From Gymnopilus junonius (taxonomy: Eukaryota; Basidiomycota; Agaricomycetes; Agaricales; Galerinaceae), in assembly GCA_015501075.1 (NCBI GenBank), contig JADNYJ010000155.1, positions 28,636-92,635 on the forward strand: a stretch of DNA of 64,000 bases. Direction: 5' to 3'. Under the pieces are notes generated by a model, which searched no databases, was not told the origin of the DNA, and was given only the letters and a program-made list of their open reading frames with translations. Numbering within the stretch: position 1 is the first letter of the stretch; every line of letters begins with the position of its first letter. Positions 47,433 to 60,262 of this stretch are shown here, one piece after another. The position numbers and the translations under genes were made by a program.

Positions 47433-49046
47433 TCGTTAACAACTGTGTCATTCCGGCGCCTCCTGACTGCACACCCTACGTGACATTGAGCTACTTATGG
47501 GGTAAGATTGACGTTGGGACTATCCTTGTGCTGCTCAAGGACAATGTTTCAGAATTGGAGAAACCAGGAGCATTGTCGCTCACCGAAAATTACAATCGAA
47601 TTCCTGTGACTATCCGCGATGCCATGAGTTTGGTACTGGAGTTAGGATTTCGTTTCTTGTGGGTCGATAATCTCTGCATTATCCAAGACGACGACGGCCC
47701 TGGAGGGAGCAAGCAAGCGTGTATATCGAAGATGGACCTTGTATACGGCGGAGGACATCTGACTATCATCGCTGCAACTGGAACTGACGCCAATGCCGGC
47801 CTCCCTGGTGTGCGACCAGGTACTCGAGGAATAGCTCAGTCAATGGAAGAGATCCTCCCTGGGCTGAGGCTTGGGTTGAGGCCCAAATATCAGGACTATG
47901 TGAAAGAAAGTCAATATTTCCGACGAGGCTGGACGTGAGTATCGCTTACTGTTTACAGCGATGAGCAAGCTACTTAGAGAAAATATATGCAGCTTCCAAG
48001 AACAAGAGTTCACTAAACGAAGTCTTTTATTTATCGGTGGTCAAGTGATTTACAGATGTATGAGGACGGACCAATGGCGTGAAGACATTGTTGTCGAACA
48101 CCGAGACAGCAAGTACGGGAGTATTGCGCATCAAGACAGGAATCCTGATGATATAGAGCAGTATGAAGAATTGATCCAGACGTACTCAGGCCTTTCATTG
48201 ACCAAAGAGTCTGATATCTATCATGCATTTGCAGGGATGATGGGATACTTTAAAGCAGACTTGAAGGTCAATCTATGTCACGGAATTCCGGATGCCTACT
48301 TCGATTGGTTTCTTCTGTGGACCTCGCAAGCACCCCAAAAGCGTCGAGAAAAAGCTCCTAGTTGGTCCTGGTCGGGATGGCATGGCGAATCACACCAGAG
48401 AATCGGCCAATGGTACAGCAGCAGTATCATGATGATCCGCAAGGCACTTCGCCAACGCACCTGGATCATCTGGTATCAGCGCAAGGGACACGATGTCGAG
48501 GAATGCGATCGTATGTGGACTCCAAAAAAGCACACGTTTTCGTCAAGTCCACGGAATTTTTATGGTAGCCACGTCCAGTCAAACTTTTCACTCGACTGTA
48601 GTCGAACACTCCCAACACGCCGAACGCTAGCTGATGCACCAGTATACTTTGAAGACACACATAACCCCTCTCCAGGTTCTGGATTCCTTCAATTTTGGAC
48701 GGTCTCTGTAAGATTCAAGCTCGACGCCCCAGTAAACAGAGACATAAATAACGATCCTTTCAATGCCTATTCTAGCATCGGAGTCTTTGGAAAGGATGAT
48801 CGCCAGGTTGGAGTCGTTTTGGTGGATCCTGCATGGGAGGAAAGCAATGTCCCAAAGGTGCACGAGTTTATTCTTTTGTGTGAGGGGCGAGATGAGAAGG
48901 CGAAAGATGGAAGAATAGATGACGAGGAAGGGTGGAAGTATAAGATGATGCTGATTGAATGGCATGGTGATTGGGCAGAACGTGTCTCTTTGAGTTCCAT
49001 CGAAAGGGAAGATTTGGATCAAGGTTTAGACCAAGGTCCAGTATGA
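46649..49046 (+). CDS. HET-domain protein B, full length
   Basis: Exon 1 (46649-47934) and exon 2 (47993-49046) are joined by a 58-bp intron (RGWT / FQEQEF), giving 779 aa. The N-terminal region is nearly identical to copy A: six substitutions, all in the first ~65 residues. The HET domain follows (YVTLSYLWG, then FRFLWVDNLCIIQDDDG and LTIIAATGTDAN), and the C-terminal region (RQRTWIIWYQR, GSGFLQFWTVSV, EFILLCEGRDE) ends DQGLDQGPV. From the HET domain onward it shares only about half of its residues with copy A, judged by eye. Intact frame; probably the functional allele-recognition gene of the pair. The partner specificity is unknown. Confidence 0.9.
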
Positions 49047-49306
49047 AAAGAGATTGTTCTTGGCTAGAAAGCTTTCACGATGGCCAACCTTTCTTTACCC
49101 TTGTGCGATGACAGAACGCCAATGACAAACGTTGTTTGGGTCAAAGCGGAAAAACGTGTACTGAAAAGGAAAAAAGTACAAATAAGGACAAATTTCATGG
49201 AGCAATGCCAGCAAGTGCACAGGGTCGGATCACGGTCGCGTCTTTCTTCCTCCCCACATCCCTATCTTCTCCTTCCTCCACAGCTGCAGTCTATATACTT
49301 TGGAAG

Positions 49307-50091
49307 ATGTTCGGACTCATTAGGAGGATATCTTATGGTGTTATTCCTCGCGCTGATAGGCCTTGGGAGGAGGACCGTACGTGCCTTGTTTTCTTTTTAT
49401 TTTCACACCTTTATCTGCCCACGAAGACGCGACGCGTGCTTTGCTTCTAGTTGTTCTATTTCGTCTTGTTTTTTTGCGCGTAATATAATGTACTAACTCG
49501 TTTTTATCTCTGACAGCGACTTCAAACGCCCCACAAAGGAGGAAGAAGCGCCGTTTGAGCTCGACAGAGCGGCCAGACATCGATGCCGATGAGGAAGCGG
49601 CAAACAAGAAGGCGCGTGCGGAGAGCGGAACTCCTGACGCGGACAGAGATGCTACTTTTTTGATGCCTCCGCCTGCCACCAGTGTCGGCGCCAGCGCTGA
49701 TACCCAGGAAGTGAAGGAGGTTACTCAGGGGGTGAAGGAAGTGGATTTGGACGGCAGGGATGCCACCCCTGCTCCTGCTGAAGAAGAAGATCACTTCGTC
49801 CCAGCTCCAGAGAGCATCCCTCTGCCTGATGAAAAATCAGGAGAGTTGGATGAGCTCAACTCGGATGCTTCTACTCCTCCGCCAACACAGGCCATGGATG
49901 GTGATGATGTGTCATCATCGTCTTCGGAAGTGACATCCCAGGACAAACAAGGAGAGGAAGATGAGGGGACTGCACCCCCGTCCGATCTAGAAATTGCCAC
50001 GGCTGAGAAAGGGCTCAAGGATGTCCCCGCGGAGACCATCGCGAAATCGGTCGAAATATCCGTTTCCCCTGCTGGTATTACTCAGAACTAG
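49307..50091 (+). CDS. Small basic-then-acidic protein, probably nuclear
   Basis: Exon 1 (49307-49376, MFGLIRRISYGVIPRADRPW) and exon 2 (49517-50091) join in frame to 214 aa. Just after the junction comes a strong nuclear localisation signal (QRRKKRRLSS). The rest is acidic and Ser/Pro/Glu-rich, without predicted globular domain (EDHFVPAPESIPLPDEKSGE, DDVSSSSSEV). An upstream in-frame ATG at about 49204 could extend it. Family not recognised. It lies 260 bp after HET gene B on the same strand. Confidence 0.55.
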
Positions 50092-51114
50092 GAAAAACCA
50101 ATTCTATCATACCCGGCCTTGCTTTCAAAGTAGCGACACAATGGTTTTGACGCACGACAGTTCACTAAACTCATTCTGATTGAAGACGATGTAGAATCGT
50201 TATCGGTTGTTGTTGTACTGTTTTCCCGACCTCCTGGCCTATTTCTTATTTCGCCATACATACCCCTCCTTGTTTTCCGTCTCATCTTGCACGCTCTCTG
50301 TCTTGGAAGATTTATAGCTATCTATTTATCTATCTAATTCACATACATGCCCTAAAACATTTTTTTTCTCTTCCTTATCTTGCTTGTGTTGTCGTCGCTG
50401 TTGTTGTTTTAAAACTGTTACTTACTGTATCACCTCCACACTCCCTCATCCAAGTCAAATCCAATCCATTCTTTTTATACCTGCCACTATTTTGTTTTTC
50501 TTGCTGCTTATTGCTCCAGCTTCTTCTCCTGACGTTTGACCATTCCTTATGTATACGGGATGGGTGATCGTGATGGATACACGCATGACTTTTGGACCGC
50601 AATAGGTAGCTGATTCATTTTTACTTCAACTATCGCACCGTTTGACTGACGTTGACATCTGCATTCCAGGGAGTCTCCGTATGTGCAGAGAGCACCATGC
50701 GTCGTCCTCGATCCCAAAGCAGCTCACGTGGGATCTTTATCGAAGACCAGCTAAAGGTCGTAGTCTTCTTTCGAGGCTTCCTTCTCACTACCATTCTGCA
50801 CAGTGCTACCTTCTGGCGTTCATCGTCCAGCAGTCACTAGTCATGGCTGACCTCGCCTTGAACCGTTTGACAGGATGCTTGATGTGATGATCTCCATGAC
50901 TCAGCTGTCCGACTAGCTCTCTTTCTCTCTGAACCTTGCGGTGGCCCTGTGATTCAGAACGTCAAGCGAGTCAGATTTATCTTTAGAAGCAACATCCCTA
51001 GGCACCTTTACCGACCAAAATCCAGTCAAGCACTTGTACATGCACCATGAAGAAGTAAAAGCCCTTTTTTGTTATCCTCACGATGGAACGTATTTGTGCT
51101 TGAAATACTTCACA
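50092..51114. other. Gene-free 1 kb
   Basis: CT- and AT-rich 3' flank. Short ORFs (50642-50887) show no recognisable motif. Confidence 0.35.
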
Positions 51115-51860
51115 ATGTCGGACGCTAAGCGCGAACCCTACCAGAACTCCAGCTCCAGCTCCCGATCTTCAGTTAACTCCTCGCTTTCCTCAGGCGCCGG
51201 TGTCTCCAAAAAAGCTATGTAAACTGATTCTCGTCGCGTCTACGAAGCTTCGTACAAGTCACAAGCGCGAGGAGCCTCACCTTTCCTTCCTTGCTTTCCC
51301 CGAATATTTAACTTTTCTCCAAACCTTGCAGGTACACAATTCGCGTCACCTGTTTCGTTATTGGTTAAAGTTCTTATCAGAAATGCGTTGCGCACATCCG
51401 TCCTATGTAAAAGTGTAGGCCTTCAAAGCTTCAACCTTCCAGGCGGAAGCAAACTTTCATTACCGGCTGGAATTTTGATCGGCTCAATCTCGCTCATTCT
51501 TCTGGCCAGTACCGTTATATTAAGAAGGGATTTCCGGGATCCCTGGAAGGCTTCCGGAAGCAAAGACAAAGAAAAGTCGCGTATCTATCTTGGTTTGTTC
51601 ACGCAAGATTGCATGAGTCGGCCTTTCTCAGTACATCTATTTTTCTTATTCAACTCGTCATTTAGAATACTTCATGCTGGGGCGTCGATCAGACTCCGCC
51701 TGGTACGCTATAAGTATAGGCCTTTGGACTCCGTTTTGCACAATCTCCAAACGAGTATGGTAAAGCGGATGATTATACAACGTGCTGTGCACGCGCCTCC
51801 GTGATCGATGACGGCATCCCCCGCAGCAAAAGCGTGCCTGTACCGTTGGTGCATGTTCTA
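51115..51860 (+). CDS. Possible multi-exon single-span membrane protein
   Basis: The ATG at 51115 opens SDAKREPYQNSSSSSRSSVN, a Ser-rich tail. After an intron ending near 51330, the frame reads SPVSLLVKVLIRNALRTSV and PAGILIGSISLILLASTVIL, a membrane span followed by RRDFRDPW. A later piece reads RASVIDDGIPRSKSVPVPL. Splice choices are ambiguous at every junction. The gene is suggested by the hydrophobic segment and Ser-rich leader only; no family is recognised. Confidence 0.3.
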
Positions 51861-52869
51861 ACTTTTCGTCCACCTTACTGCTCTAAAATGATGTCTAGGC
51901 GAGGCTACCGTTCCCCTTCATTCATCTCTGGGTGATTCCTGCTGCAAATAATATCATATCTGATTGAGGTGAGTTTTCATTTATCAGACATTTGGACGCA
52001 CTTTAGCATGCCAGCAGAACATGAGCCAACTTTTACCCTCCAGCTGTTAGTTTACCAGCATTGACGCATATATCTGAGCCCTCTTCTGGAGCATGTCCCA
52101 CTCACCCCGCACACACGAAGCCCCAGCTGCAGAGTTTTCTTTACCTTACATGGCACCGAGTTAACCGGTATGTGTTATCTTAATTTCTGCCTCGCGTTTA
52201 GCTTGCTGATCACACAACAATATTGACAGAACCTGCCCTTCTCTCATTGCCTCGAGGCTTTCAATCGAATTGGTGCTTCATGATCCTTGATTCGTGATCT
52301 GAATGTCATTGGACAGCGCCAAGTCAGGAAGCTGCTTCTCTGGGCCTATTGATATCCTGCAGGTCCTTGGAGTCGATAGAACATGACGTTAGAACGAGAG
52401 GAAGGAATGAAGGTGGGGAAGTTCACTTGCCTATAAGGCGCAGCTTAGGATCAATTCTGACTGAAGCCTTCAATCTTTGCCTCACAATAGTGCCTAGTTG
52501 GAGTCCGATTGCTTATCGGACCATTCTCAAAGTCGCGTTACAGAAGCGTGCGTGCGTGCGTTCCATGTATTAACTTGTCGAAACGGCAAGCGGGTCGAGC
52601 AAGGTAGCGAGCAGGCGGCAAGTCATCCGCAAGTTTGAAGGGCAAGGTAAGCGTAGTTCATCTCTCTTCAACTCATTCCTGTCTCCTTACTCATCTTTCT
52701 CTTTCCCTTTTCCTATTCGACTCCGCGCTTCCGCAGGACGGGCTCGAAGTTATTCTCTCAACTTTATCCATATCCTTCGGACGAGTTGCTTATCCCAATT
52801 CCAGGCAACATCGTGATCCCTTCGATATCGAATTCAAAACTAGAGGGCTGATACTCTGAAATCCACGAC
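51861..52869. other. Gene-free 1 kb
   Basis: No supported feature; this is the presumed promoter of the large Ser/Pro-rich membrane protein. Confidence 0.35.
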
Positions 52870-55800
52870 ATGTTCTCCTCGTTCCTCTCTCGACTGCGTC
52901 TTCCGTCATCTAGCACCCATCCACAAGATGATGGGACGATACTTCTTCGCTGGGGAGGAGTCTCAACTTGCCATGGCCGGTGACAGAATCCTCTGCTCGG
53001 AGACCGACCACGCCCAAGAGAGATTGGGCGTCCAACTCCATCCAGTTATCCCAGACCAGCGCCAGTAGTGGAGTTAGCATCAGCTATCCGATACCCCGAA
53101 CTACCCCGAACTCTTTTACTGGATTCGACGACTTTCCTATGCCCCCTTCCGGGTTACCTAGGAACCTGCCTCAGCGTACACCGCTCGCAGCTCAAGCTCA
53201 GGCCCCTTATGCACCTCCTGAAGTTGTTCGTCTATCAGACAGTGCAGCTGAAGAAGGCTATGACGAGGAACATGAATATGGAGGAAGTAATGTGCGTGTC
53301 TTTTTCTGGAAGGATATAAAGCGGCTTAAACTTATATTCTTTTACCTTTGGATAGAATTCTCCGCCGAAATACCAATACGAATATACCACACATCCAAGC
53401 GCTTCTTCCTATGCTCTGCCTTACCCTTACCCATCTGCTATTGTCGGACCGAAAGCCCAGCAATCTACTCCTGTCAAGACACCCAGTAACGACGACGACG
53501 ACAACAATGGTGCTGAGCTGTATAGCTCGCCATTCGAATCAGATCCTTTGGATGTCGTACCAGCCGCACCGCGGTCGACAACTTCGTCATCATCAACTTC
53601 CAAGGCTGCGGGGAATGGGGCGATGACTAAGAGCAGATGGAATCTCAACCTCAAATTACAGCTCCACAGCCCAGCTTCAAAGAGTATACCTTCTCTTCCT
53701 GCAGCAGTCGCAGCACCGCGGTCAGATCACGCCGCCGCCGCCGCCGATGATCCGTTTCCGAGACCATCCAACGTACCAGCCAAACATCTACCAGTCCTGG
53801 ACGCACCCCCAGTCAACGTCGACACGGACGTATATAACCATGCTTACAATTACCCATTGGCTAAGCAACTTTCACCTATAGCAGAGCTGTCGCCTGGCCC
53901 GGATTCCAGGTCTGCGTCATTGAAGTTTAGCAGGAGCGGTGACGGAACTATGGGCAAACCAAGCCCACGTGCGGAGAGTTCGGCTGGGTCAGGCTTTGGC
54001 AGTCTAAGTGCCAATTGGAAGGAGAAGGAAAAAGAGGCTATGGGTGACGTTGTTGACAGGGAGTCTTTGAAGACGCGAACGGGTTCGATGGGGTCAGTGG
54101 GGACAGTGAATGGGAATACTAGGAGCAGGGCAGGATCCGTGACAATGGGTGCCGTACCTCCTGGAGGCCCACAGAATGCCAGTCCGGGCGGCAGCTTGGG
54201 TTCAGAATTGACTCGTGAGTTGGCAACCTTTCCCAAGTTTCTTTTTCTCTTTTTCATTGAATATTTATACAGGACCTTCACCTATCTACTCATCACCATT
54301 CATTACACGTCATCTGAACCGGACTGTTTCACAGACGTCCTCCAAATCCGATTCCCAACCTCAAGGTCAGGTACCTCAGCCGCAAGCCCAAGCTCCGTCG
54401 CTATCTATTGCACCTGGATCCAGACCGAACACTGGAAATTCCAGTGCACCGGCGAGTGGGCGAGAGGTCCCTCAAACACCAATTTTGCCAGGAACAGCCA
54501 CTACCACGCCCACTGGCACGATGTATACGCCAACGTCCACCTTGCAGACACCTGTAGCGCAGACACCTATTACTCCAGGAACTGGAGGCGGAGGTCTCGT
54601 CATTCAACCTCTTCCGGTCGCAGTAACCACGAATTCATTGCCTCCTCAAGTAGGCCAATCTACGTTGCCGAAAATTCCATCTCTGCCAGTCATGTCTCCT
54701 ATAGATCTGCGTTTCTCCAGCATTGGCTCTGTCGCACCAAGGAGCAGCAGAGAAATTCACATGAGTCGACATTCTAAAGTGGCTAGCACTAGCCGTCAGG
54801 GGCTGGGGAAAGTGGAAAGGCTGCCTGTTATTGAAGGCAGTGTGGAAGGTTTCTTTGAAGAGGAGGTCGAGACAGAGGAAAGCGATGGCGAGGAGTATGA
54901 AGAAGACGAATATGAGGACGAGGAATACGATTTGGAATCTTTGCACGCTGAAAGCTTCGTCACAGCAGGCACAAACGAGGATACATCTAATGACAAGCAG
55001 CATGCCGCCTCTGAAGTCCTCGATCCCGAACTTGGTGTAGAACTCGCAACACTGAGCAAGGAGGGCCATAGCCCGGCCAGATCTGTCACTTCCGGTCTTC
55101 CCAGTGCACCAGGCTCTAATTCAGGGTCAATTCGATCTCTGCACAACGCAGTATTGGGTGACAGAGCAAGTCCGCCAACACCCGGCTCAGCGACTGGTGA
55201 ATCGTTCATTCACAGACGATGGGATAGAGATGCAGCTCTTAGCCTCGGCCGCATTTCTTCCTCTCCAGCCACGTTCCGCACTAAAGGACGAAGTTCACGC
55301 TGGCCTTTCCGACTTTTCTCATCGTCTTCGTTATCTGCAGCCTCGGCCTCCCATCTCACACCAGCGTTTTGGGCGTTCTGGCTGGGCTTCGTATTCCCTG
55401 TTCTGTGGCTCGTTGGTGGATGGCATTTCACCAATGCAGGGGAGTTACCGCCGAAAGTGACCGTGTGGGAATGGTACTTCTGGAATTCACATTGGAGTAT
55501 TGAAGGATTTAGATTGATGATGGAAAGGCTGTTACTATGCTGCCGAATGCGGAAAATCAGGCGTGCTAATACTCACAAGGAGGATACAACCGTCGGGGCA
55601 GACCACGCCCAGAGGCGAAAGGGCAAGAGACGAAGTAATCCACATTCAAATGTTCGGGCTGGGAAGATATATCCTGCCCTTCCTCGCTGGGTGGCTGAGA
55701 GGCAAACTACAGATGATGGCAGGATGAGGTTAAATGATCCCAAGCGGTCCCTGCGCGGTATATCTTTTGGATATCCGTTTATCTCTCGCCCCCCTGGTTC

Positions 55801-56086
55801 ACAAGATTCTTTCGGCATTCCAACCCCTTCTGCAATCGCGGCCCCTTCCTCTCCTGGGCTGAGACGCTTCCTAGCGATATTGGACAAGCCCAACAGGTTG
55901 TTGGATCTGATGTATGGCGTGAAGCTGACGGAAGTCAGAGGGCGGCCGGAGAGCGGCAGACGGATGTTCGATCCTTGGATCCAAAGGTGCCGATATGCAT
56001 TTTGTTATGGACTTGCCCTCATTGTGGTTGGGCTTTGCACTGCATCAGTCTATTTAATCGTCGTCAACACCAAGAAATTACAATAA
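52870..56086 (+). CDS. Large Ser/Pro-rich membrane protein with two C-terminal spans
   Basis: The probable start at 52870 is MFSSFLSRLRLPSSSTHPQD. Exons run to about 53290, from about 53357 to 54212, and from about 54274 to 56086, giving roughly 1,000 aa. The long N-terminal part is disordered (Ser, Pro, Thr, Gly). An acidic block (EEYEEDEYEDEEYDLES) follows. Near the C-terminus are two membrane segments, PAFWAFWLGFVFPVLWLVGG and YAFCYGLALIVVGLCTASVY, separated by a basic region (AQRRKGKRRSNPHSN). The type is conserved in fungi as 'serine-rich protein', but I cannot give a function. A frame shift at a GGG run (52933-52935) must be bridged between the first 22 codons and the rest; one added base restores continuity. 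Confidence 0.65.
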
Positions 56087-58245
56087 GCTTACAGTCGGTT
56101 ACATTGGACTATTTTCATGTCACATTACTGTACTTTCAATTGTTTTCACTAATGTATATTATGCATAACCATGTCTATCGCAAAACAAAATGATCTTATG
56201 GTTAGACTAACACTGGATTGCATGTAGTGGCATAGAGACTTAGGGTGAGGAGAGCTTCCTTTTAATTCTTGTTTATTTGTGGTGTTCGTGGAGAGACCAA
56301 AATTTATGGAACCGTTGTAAATACGGTAAGTTATTGGGGGACATAGAAAGGTCTGTACATATCTACCTGAAGTTCGTGATAGAAACTGCTAAATAATTAC
56401 ATCCCATTTCTGAAAGCGTAGGGTGCATTAAAGGGTTCGTTTCTCCCGTTATTCAAGCCTCCACCAAAAAAATCAATCGAAAAGTGAGGTAAGGTATATA
56501 GATTCTTCCCCAGAAACTGGATCATGTTCGTATTCTTCGCGGAGGATACTAAGGTGTTTTGCTGCGACTTGCCTCATGTTGAGAATAAGGCGAGATCCCT
56601 ATTCATAATTTGGAAAGTTAGCGCGGAGAATATGGCCACTGAAATCTGAATCTGACTGCGATGGAAATTAATGCTAGATACCACCTGCAAGTTTCATTGT
56701 CAGCTGAAGCACTCAATTTGAGGATCCTATATCGAGTTAGACGTACGAAAAGACAACTTCTCCAACCCCTTTAGCATCTCCGTCCTTTATATACAATTCG
56801 CGAACTACCTCGAAAGCTATCAAGACAGCTAATAAGACTGGGACGAGTATTTCAGTCACACCGTTCAAATCCTGATCTTAAATTCTTACCAAGTAATAAG
56901 ATAAAGCTAGCGACGCTGATAAGTTTAGGTAGTGTGTAGGTATGAAAAACGAAATAGATCGCTTTTATTGAACCCAACAAATATCCCTTGACTTGTGTAA
57001 GTTCTGGGGAGTGTAAGTATCAATGTCTTTTAATTAAGTTCGCTTTTATGGGGTTTTACAATGGGTTGTAGGGGTTCTTTGGATAATGGATCGCTTTTAA
57101 TTGACTTCTGGCTTGGAAACTTTCTCTAAACTTGACTGATCTCTTCTTGAGATAAACTAGGCTCTGGCTATGCTTTTGAACTAAAAGACTTCGTACTTTT
57201 GTAGCTGAGTGACGCTCTGTCTACTCCCAACTACTCAACTAGGTCCTGACTTGAATAATAAGCCTTTGCTTAATCTATCTCTTATTTGAGCTCAATTCTA
57301 AGTTTGTCTGAAGCTTATCTCGCTTTTATATCAATCAATTGTCTTTCTATTATCTAGTTTAGAAGCCAGACGCTCGATTGTATTGCTACGACTCGAGGGG
57401 TGCTGTCTGCTTGCTTTTCTACACTAATTCTACTGGGTTTTTATACTATTTTACTGGGCATCTTACTAAGCTAATTTGATAAGCGCTGTGTAATTAATTA
57501 TCTCGTCATTAGTCCGATTCGGAGTGAGGGGAATTATGCCATTGGTTGGGCATATTCATCAAGCGCCGAATATTTATCTCATTGCCATATAAGGCATTTT
57601 ATCGGATTAATATTCCTGCTGTTGCGATCGTGCAACGGCCGGTTCATTATAGCGTCTTTAATATTTGTCTACCTCGCAGAGGATTTTGTCTACGTCCTCA
57701 GGGGCTTGCTAATGTGTCTAGGATAGGTGTATATTTATTAGTTCTATGAGGGAACGCGAGGGGACGAGCGTCCTTGCGTCGCGTCTTCATATTACCAAAA
57801 ATAGCACCCGCTCCGACGTCGATCATCGTGGATTATTCCTTTTCCGGTTACATTCCTCCGGATGATAAAAATAGATTACACCGGCTTCGGGGTAATTGAC
57901 TTGTTTGGGCTGTCGCTCCGCATGTCTATATCGGGTCAAAGGTCGTTCCCATTGTCTGTGCGTGTTTCCGCGCTCCCTTGGTAGTTATTTTAAATAAACT
58001 CGAGGCCCCTACTAGTGTGTAAGGACTGTAGTAATTCGCTTGTGTATCTTATAATAAATGATTAATGATTACTAGGTGATCATAATCATTATATCTTTTG
58101 ATATTAAGCTTTTAATGTTTAAATGTGGTTTTCTCGAGTATATTCGGGATGTTTAAGCTCGGGAAGGCTATCAACAACCTATATTAATTTATAGAGATGG
58201 TCGAAAATAATGGGGATGGCCTGTTTTCACACATAACCGTGTAAC
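56087..58245 (-). mobile_element. AT-rich region containing the putative 3' LTR of the Ty3/gypsy element
   Basis: On the minus strand, position 58246 begins TGTTACACGG, a typical LTR start, directly after a purine-rich tract (58249-58263 region). The left edge of the LTR cannot be fixed: the sequence is AT-rich and non-coding, with a recurring CGCTTTTA motif at about 56960, 57040, 57090 and 57320. The second LTR lies beyond the right end of the window, so no comparison is possible. Part of the stretch, from 56087, is simply the 3' flank of the preceding gene. Confidence 0.45.
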
Positions 58246-58249
58246 AGTC

Positions 58250-58297
58250 TCATCATCTCCCCTCGACTTTAGATATTGACCGTCCTCGGTCATCTAT
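58250..58297 (-). repeat. Polypurine tract plus hairpin, copy 1
   Basis: On the plus strand it reads CATCATCTCCCCTCGACTTT and later GACCGTCCTCGGTC. The purine-rich strand (minus) sits exactly where the plus-strand primer of a retroelement should be, next to the LTR start at 58246. GACCG and CGGTC can pair around a TCCT loop. Confidence 0.6.
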
Positions 58298-58500
58298 CCG
58301 GACTCTAATAATTTTTTTTTTTTTTTAATTAACATTTGGGATATGTTTCCTTCTTTTGCCCTCATGCGTTTTTCATTGATTTTATCAAGTCAATTTGATT
58401 CCTAACGCCGCTTTGTGTCAAAAATTTTTCATGTCTGAATTTTTGTGTCTGTCACTTATATCATTATATCTTCATTAGTCTTATTCAATATCATTGTTTC

Positions 58501-58548
58501 CTCATCATCTCCCCTCGACTTAAATTCTGACTGTCCTCAGTCGAATTA
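58501..58548 (-). repeat. Polypurine tract plus hairpin, copy 2
   Basis: This is a second copy of the 58250-58297 module, 251 bp away: the same CATCATCTCCCCTCGACTT, then GACTGTCCTCAGTC. The stem pairs differ from copy 1 by a compensating change (C:G to T:A), so the hairpin is kept. Confidence 0.6.
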
Positions 58549-58910
58549 TTTGACAAGAGAGAAGACGTACTCAAGGATCAATCTTTAATTAATCAACACT
58601 GCCACCGGTCCGACATATTCCTAAACAGGGAATTTACTCCTGCTAAATAAGGCAATGTAAAGATCGTATTCAGTTCTAAGGTCCTAGGGAATTGTTTTGA
58701 GCCTCAGAGGCAACGCATTTGGTGTCTCCAGTAGTGCGCGCACTATCTTTCAAGCGCTTAACCATTTCCCCTCTGAATTTCAAAGGCAGAGAATTTTTAT
58801 TGAACGGCCCCCAATCTGTTTTTATCACAGGTATAAAAACCAGGTGAGTTTGCTCGCTTTTCAATATCCCCCTTCCTCGTATTTGAAGTCAATATTTATC
58901 TTGTCTCACA

Positions 58911-60175
58911 ATGTCCACTGCGGAATTATTTTCGCTCAGCAACATCGCGCGCGACTTGTCCGACGACATCATGAAGAAATGTCGCAACTATGTCAGTATC
59001 GCGAATAGCGCTGAAAACGCCCAACTTGCTTTCAATATGCTCGACAAGGAGCTGGACAAAATAATGGTGCGTCTTCATAATTTTTATCTATCTTTCTATT
59101 TCATTTTAAATTATCATTAGATGGTTGCGCTCCGTGAGCCAGCCAACATTGCTTTGATCCGCGATCCCTCTTTTCTTCTCGAGCGCTTCTTCGAGCTTCG
59201 CGGCCTCTACCAGAAGGTGCAAGACGTCATCAAAATTCGTGGCACTATCGAGTCCTCGATTTATCACACAATCTTTGAAGTCTGCAGCACTGTCCAGCGG
59301 CGTCGCAATGAAAAAGGTCCAGCTGAGACAGTTCAATCTGTTGCTCTTCCTCAGCCTTCTCCTGTCGCAGATATGCCCATAGGTGCTAAGGATGTCATCA
59401 AGGTGCGCTGATATTTTTATAATATCTTGCTAACACTCTAATGATGTTTTCAGCGTCGTCCTCACATTAAATCTACGAAATATGTTCAAGATTCAGATGG
59501 GGAAGAGCCTGAGCAGGTCTCAAACAAAGATGTCGCTCATTCTGACCATGAGGTACATTATCATTTTTCTTCTTCATCTGTCCAGTTTTAACTGAACTTG
59601 TTTTTAATTAAAATAGGACAACAACATGAAGATTGACGATGAGGCTGGTCCTCCTCCCAGTTCTTCGACTTCTGAGGAGTCCGTGGTCATTATTAATTCT
59701 AGTCCCGCAGCCCCAGCGGCTGCTAAGGTGCGCTTCATGGTGTCTTAATTTTATCATTCTTAAATCTTTGCTTTATAGCTTCTTTCTAAACCCTCGGTAA
59801 TGCTCCTTCCCTATCATGAAGTTCCTGGCATTGACCTTGGTCGTCTTATTTGAAGGCTCAGAAGACGCTCGCCAAAGCTGAAAAGACATCGAAGGCTAGC
59901 CCTCATTTTAAAAAGGCTAAACACTCTCAAGATGCTGATCTCTCAGGTGTGTGTCCTCCTTTCTCAATATTATTTATTTCTGACAATAGTCTTATTTAGC
60001 CAATAGCGACCTTCTCATTGTCCGAGCTAATCTTCAGACTGTCCAGACACGAGTTGGAAATCTTGACTTCGAGATATCCTCTCTCTCTCGCTGTCTCGCT
60101 GATTTTCGTGAACAGGAAGCGACGCTTCGCCTTCGCCTTCATGAACTTGAGAAAATCGAGAGGTCTCGCAAGTGA
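58911..60175 (+). CDS. Seven-exon coiled-coil protein on the opposite strand of the retroelement
   Basis: Exons 58911-59066, 59121-59402, 59454-59552, 59617-59727, 59779-59796 (an 18-base exon), 59856-59946 and 60000-60175 join in frame to about 310 aa. The start is MSTAELFSLSNIARDLSDDI. A helical N-terminal domain (LAFNMLDKELDKIM, FFELRGLYQKVQDVIKIRG) precedes an acidic, Ser/Pro linker with basic patches (KTLAKAEKTSKASPHFKKAK) and a C-terminal coiled coil (DFREQEATLRLRLHELEKIE). No known domain is recognised. It converges on the retroelement pol gene, whose stop lies 87 bp away. Its position between pol and the putative 3' LTR makes it part of, or a passenger in, the element. All introns are about 50-65 bp with GT-AG ends. 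Confidence 0.7.
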
Positions 60176-60262
60176 AAGGCCTCATAATCATTAGATGGCG
60201 CAGTTTTACATATTTTGGCCCATAAGTAGTTTTAAATTACTTGTTGGACTTAGATAGAATTT

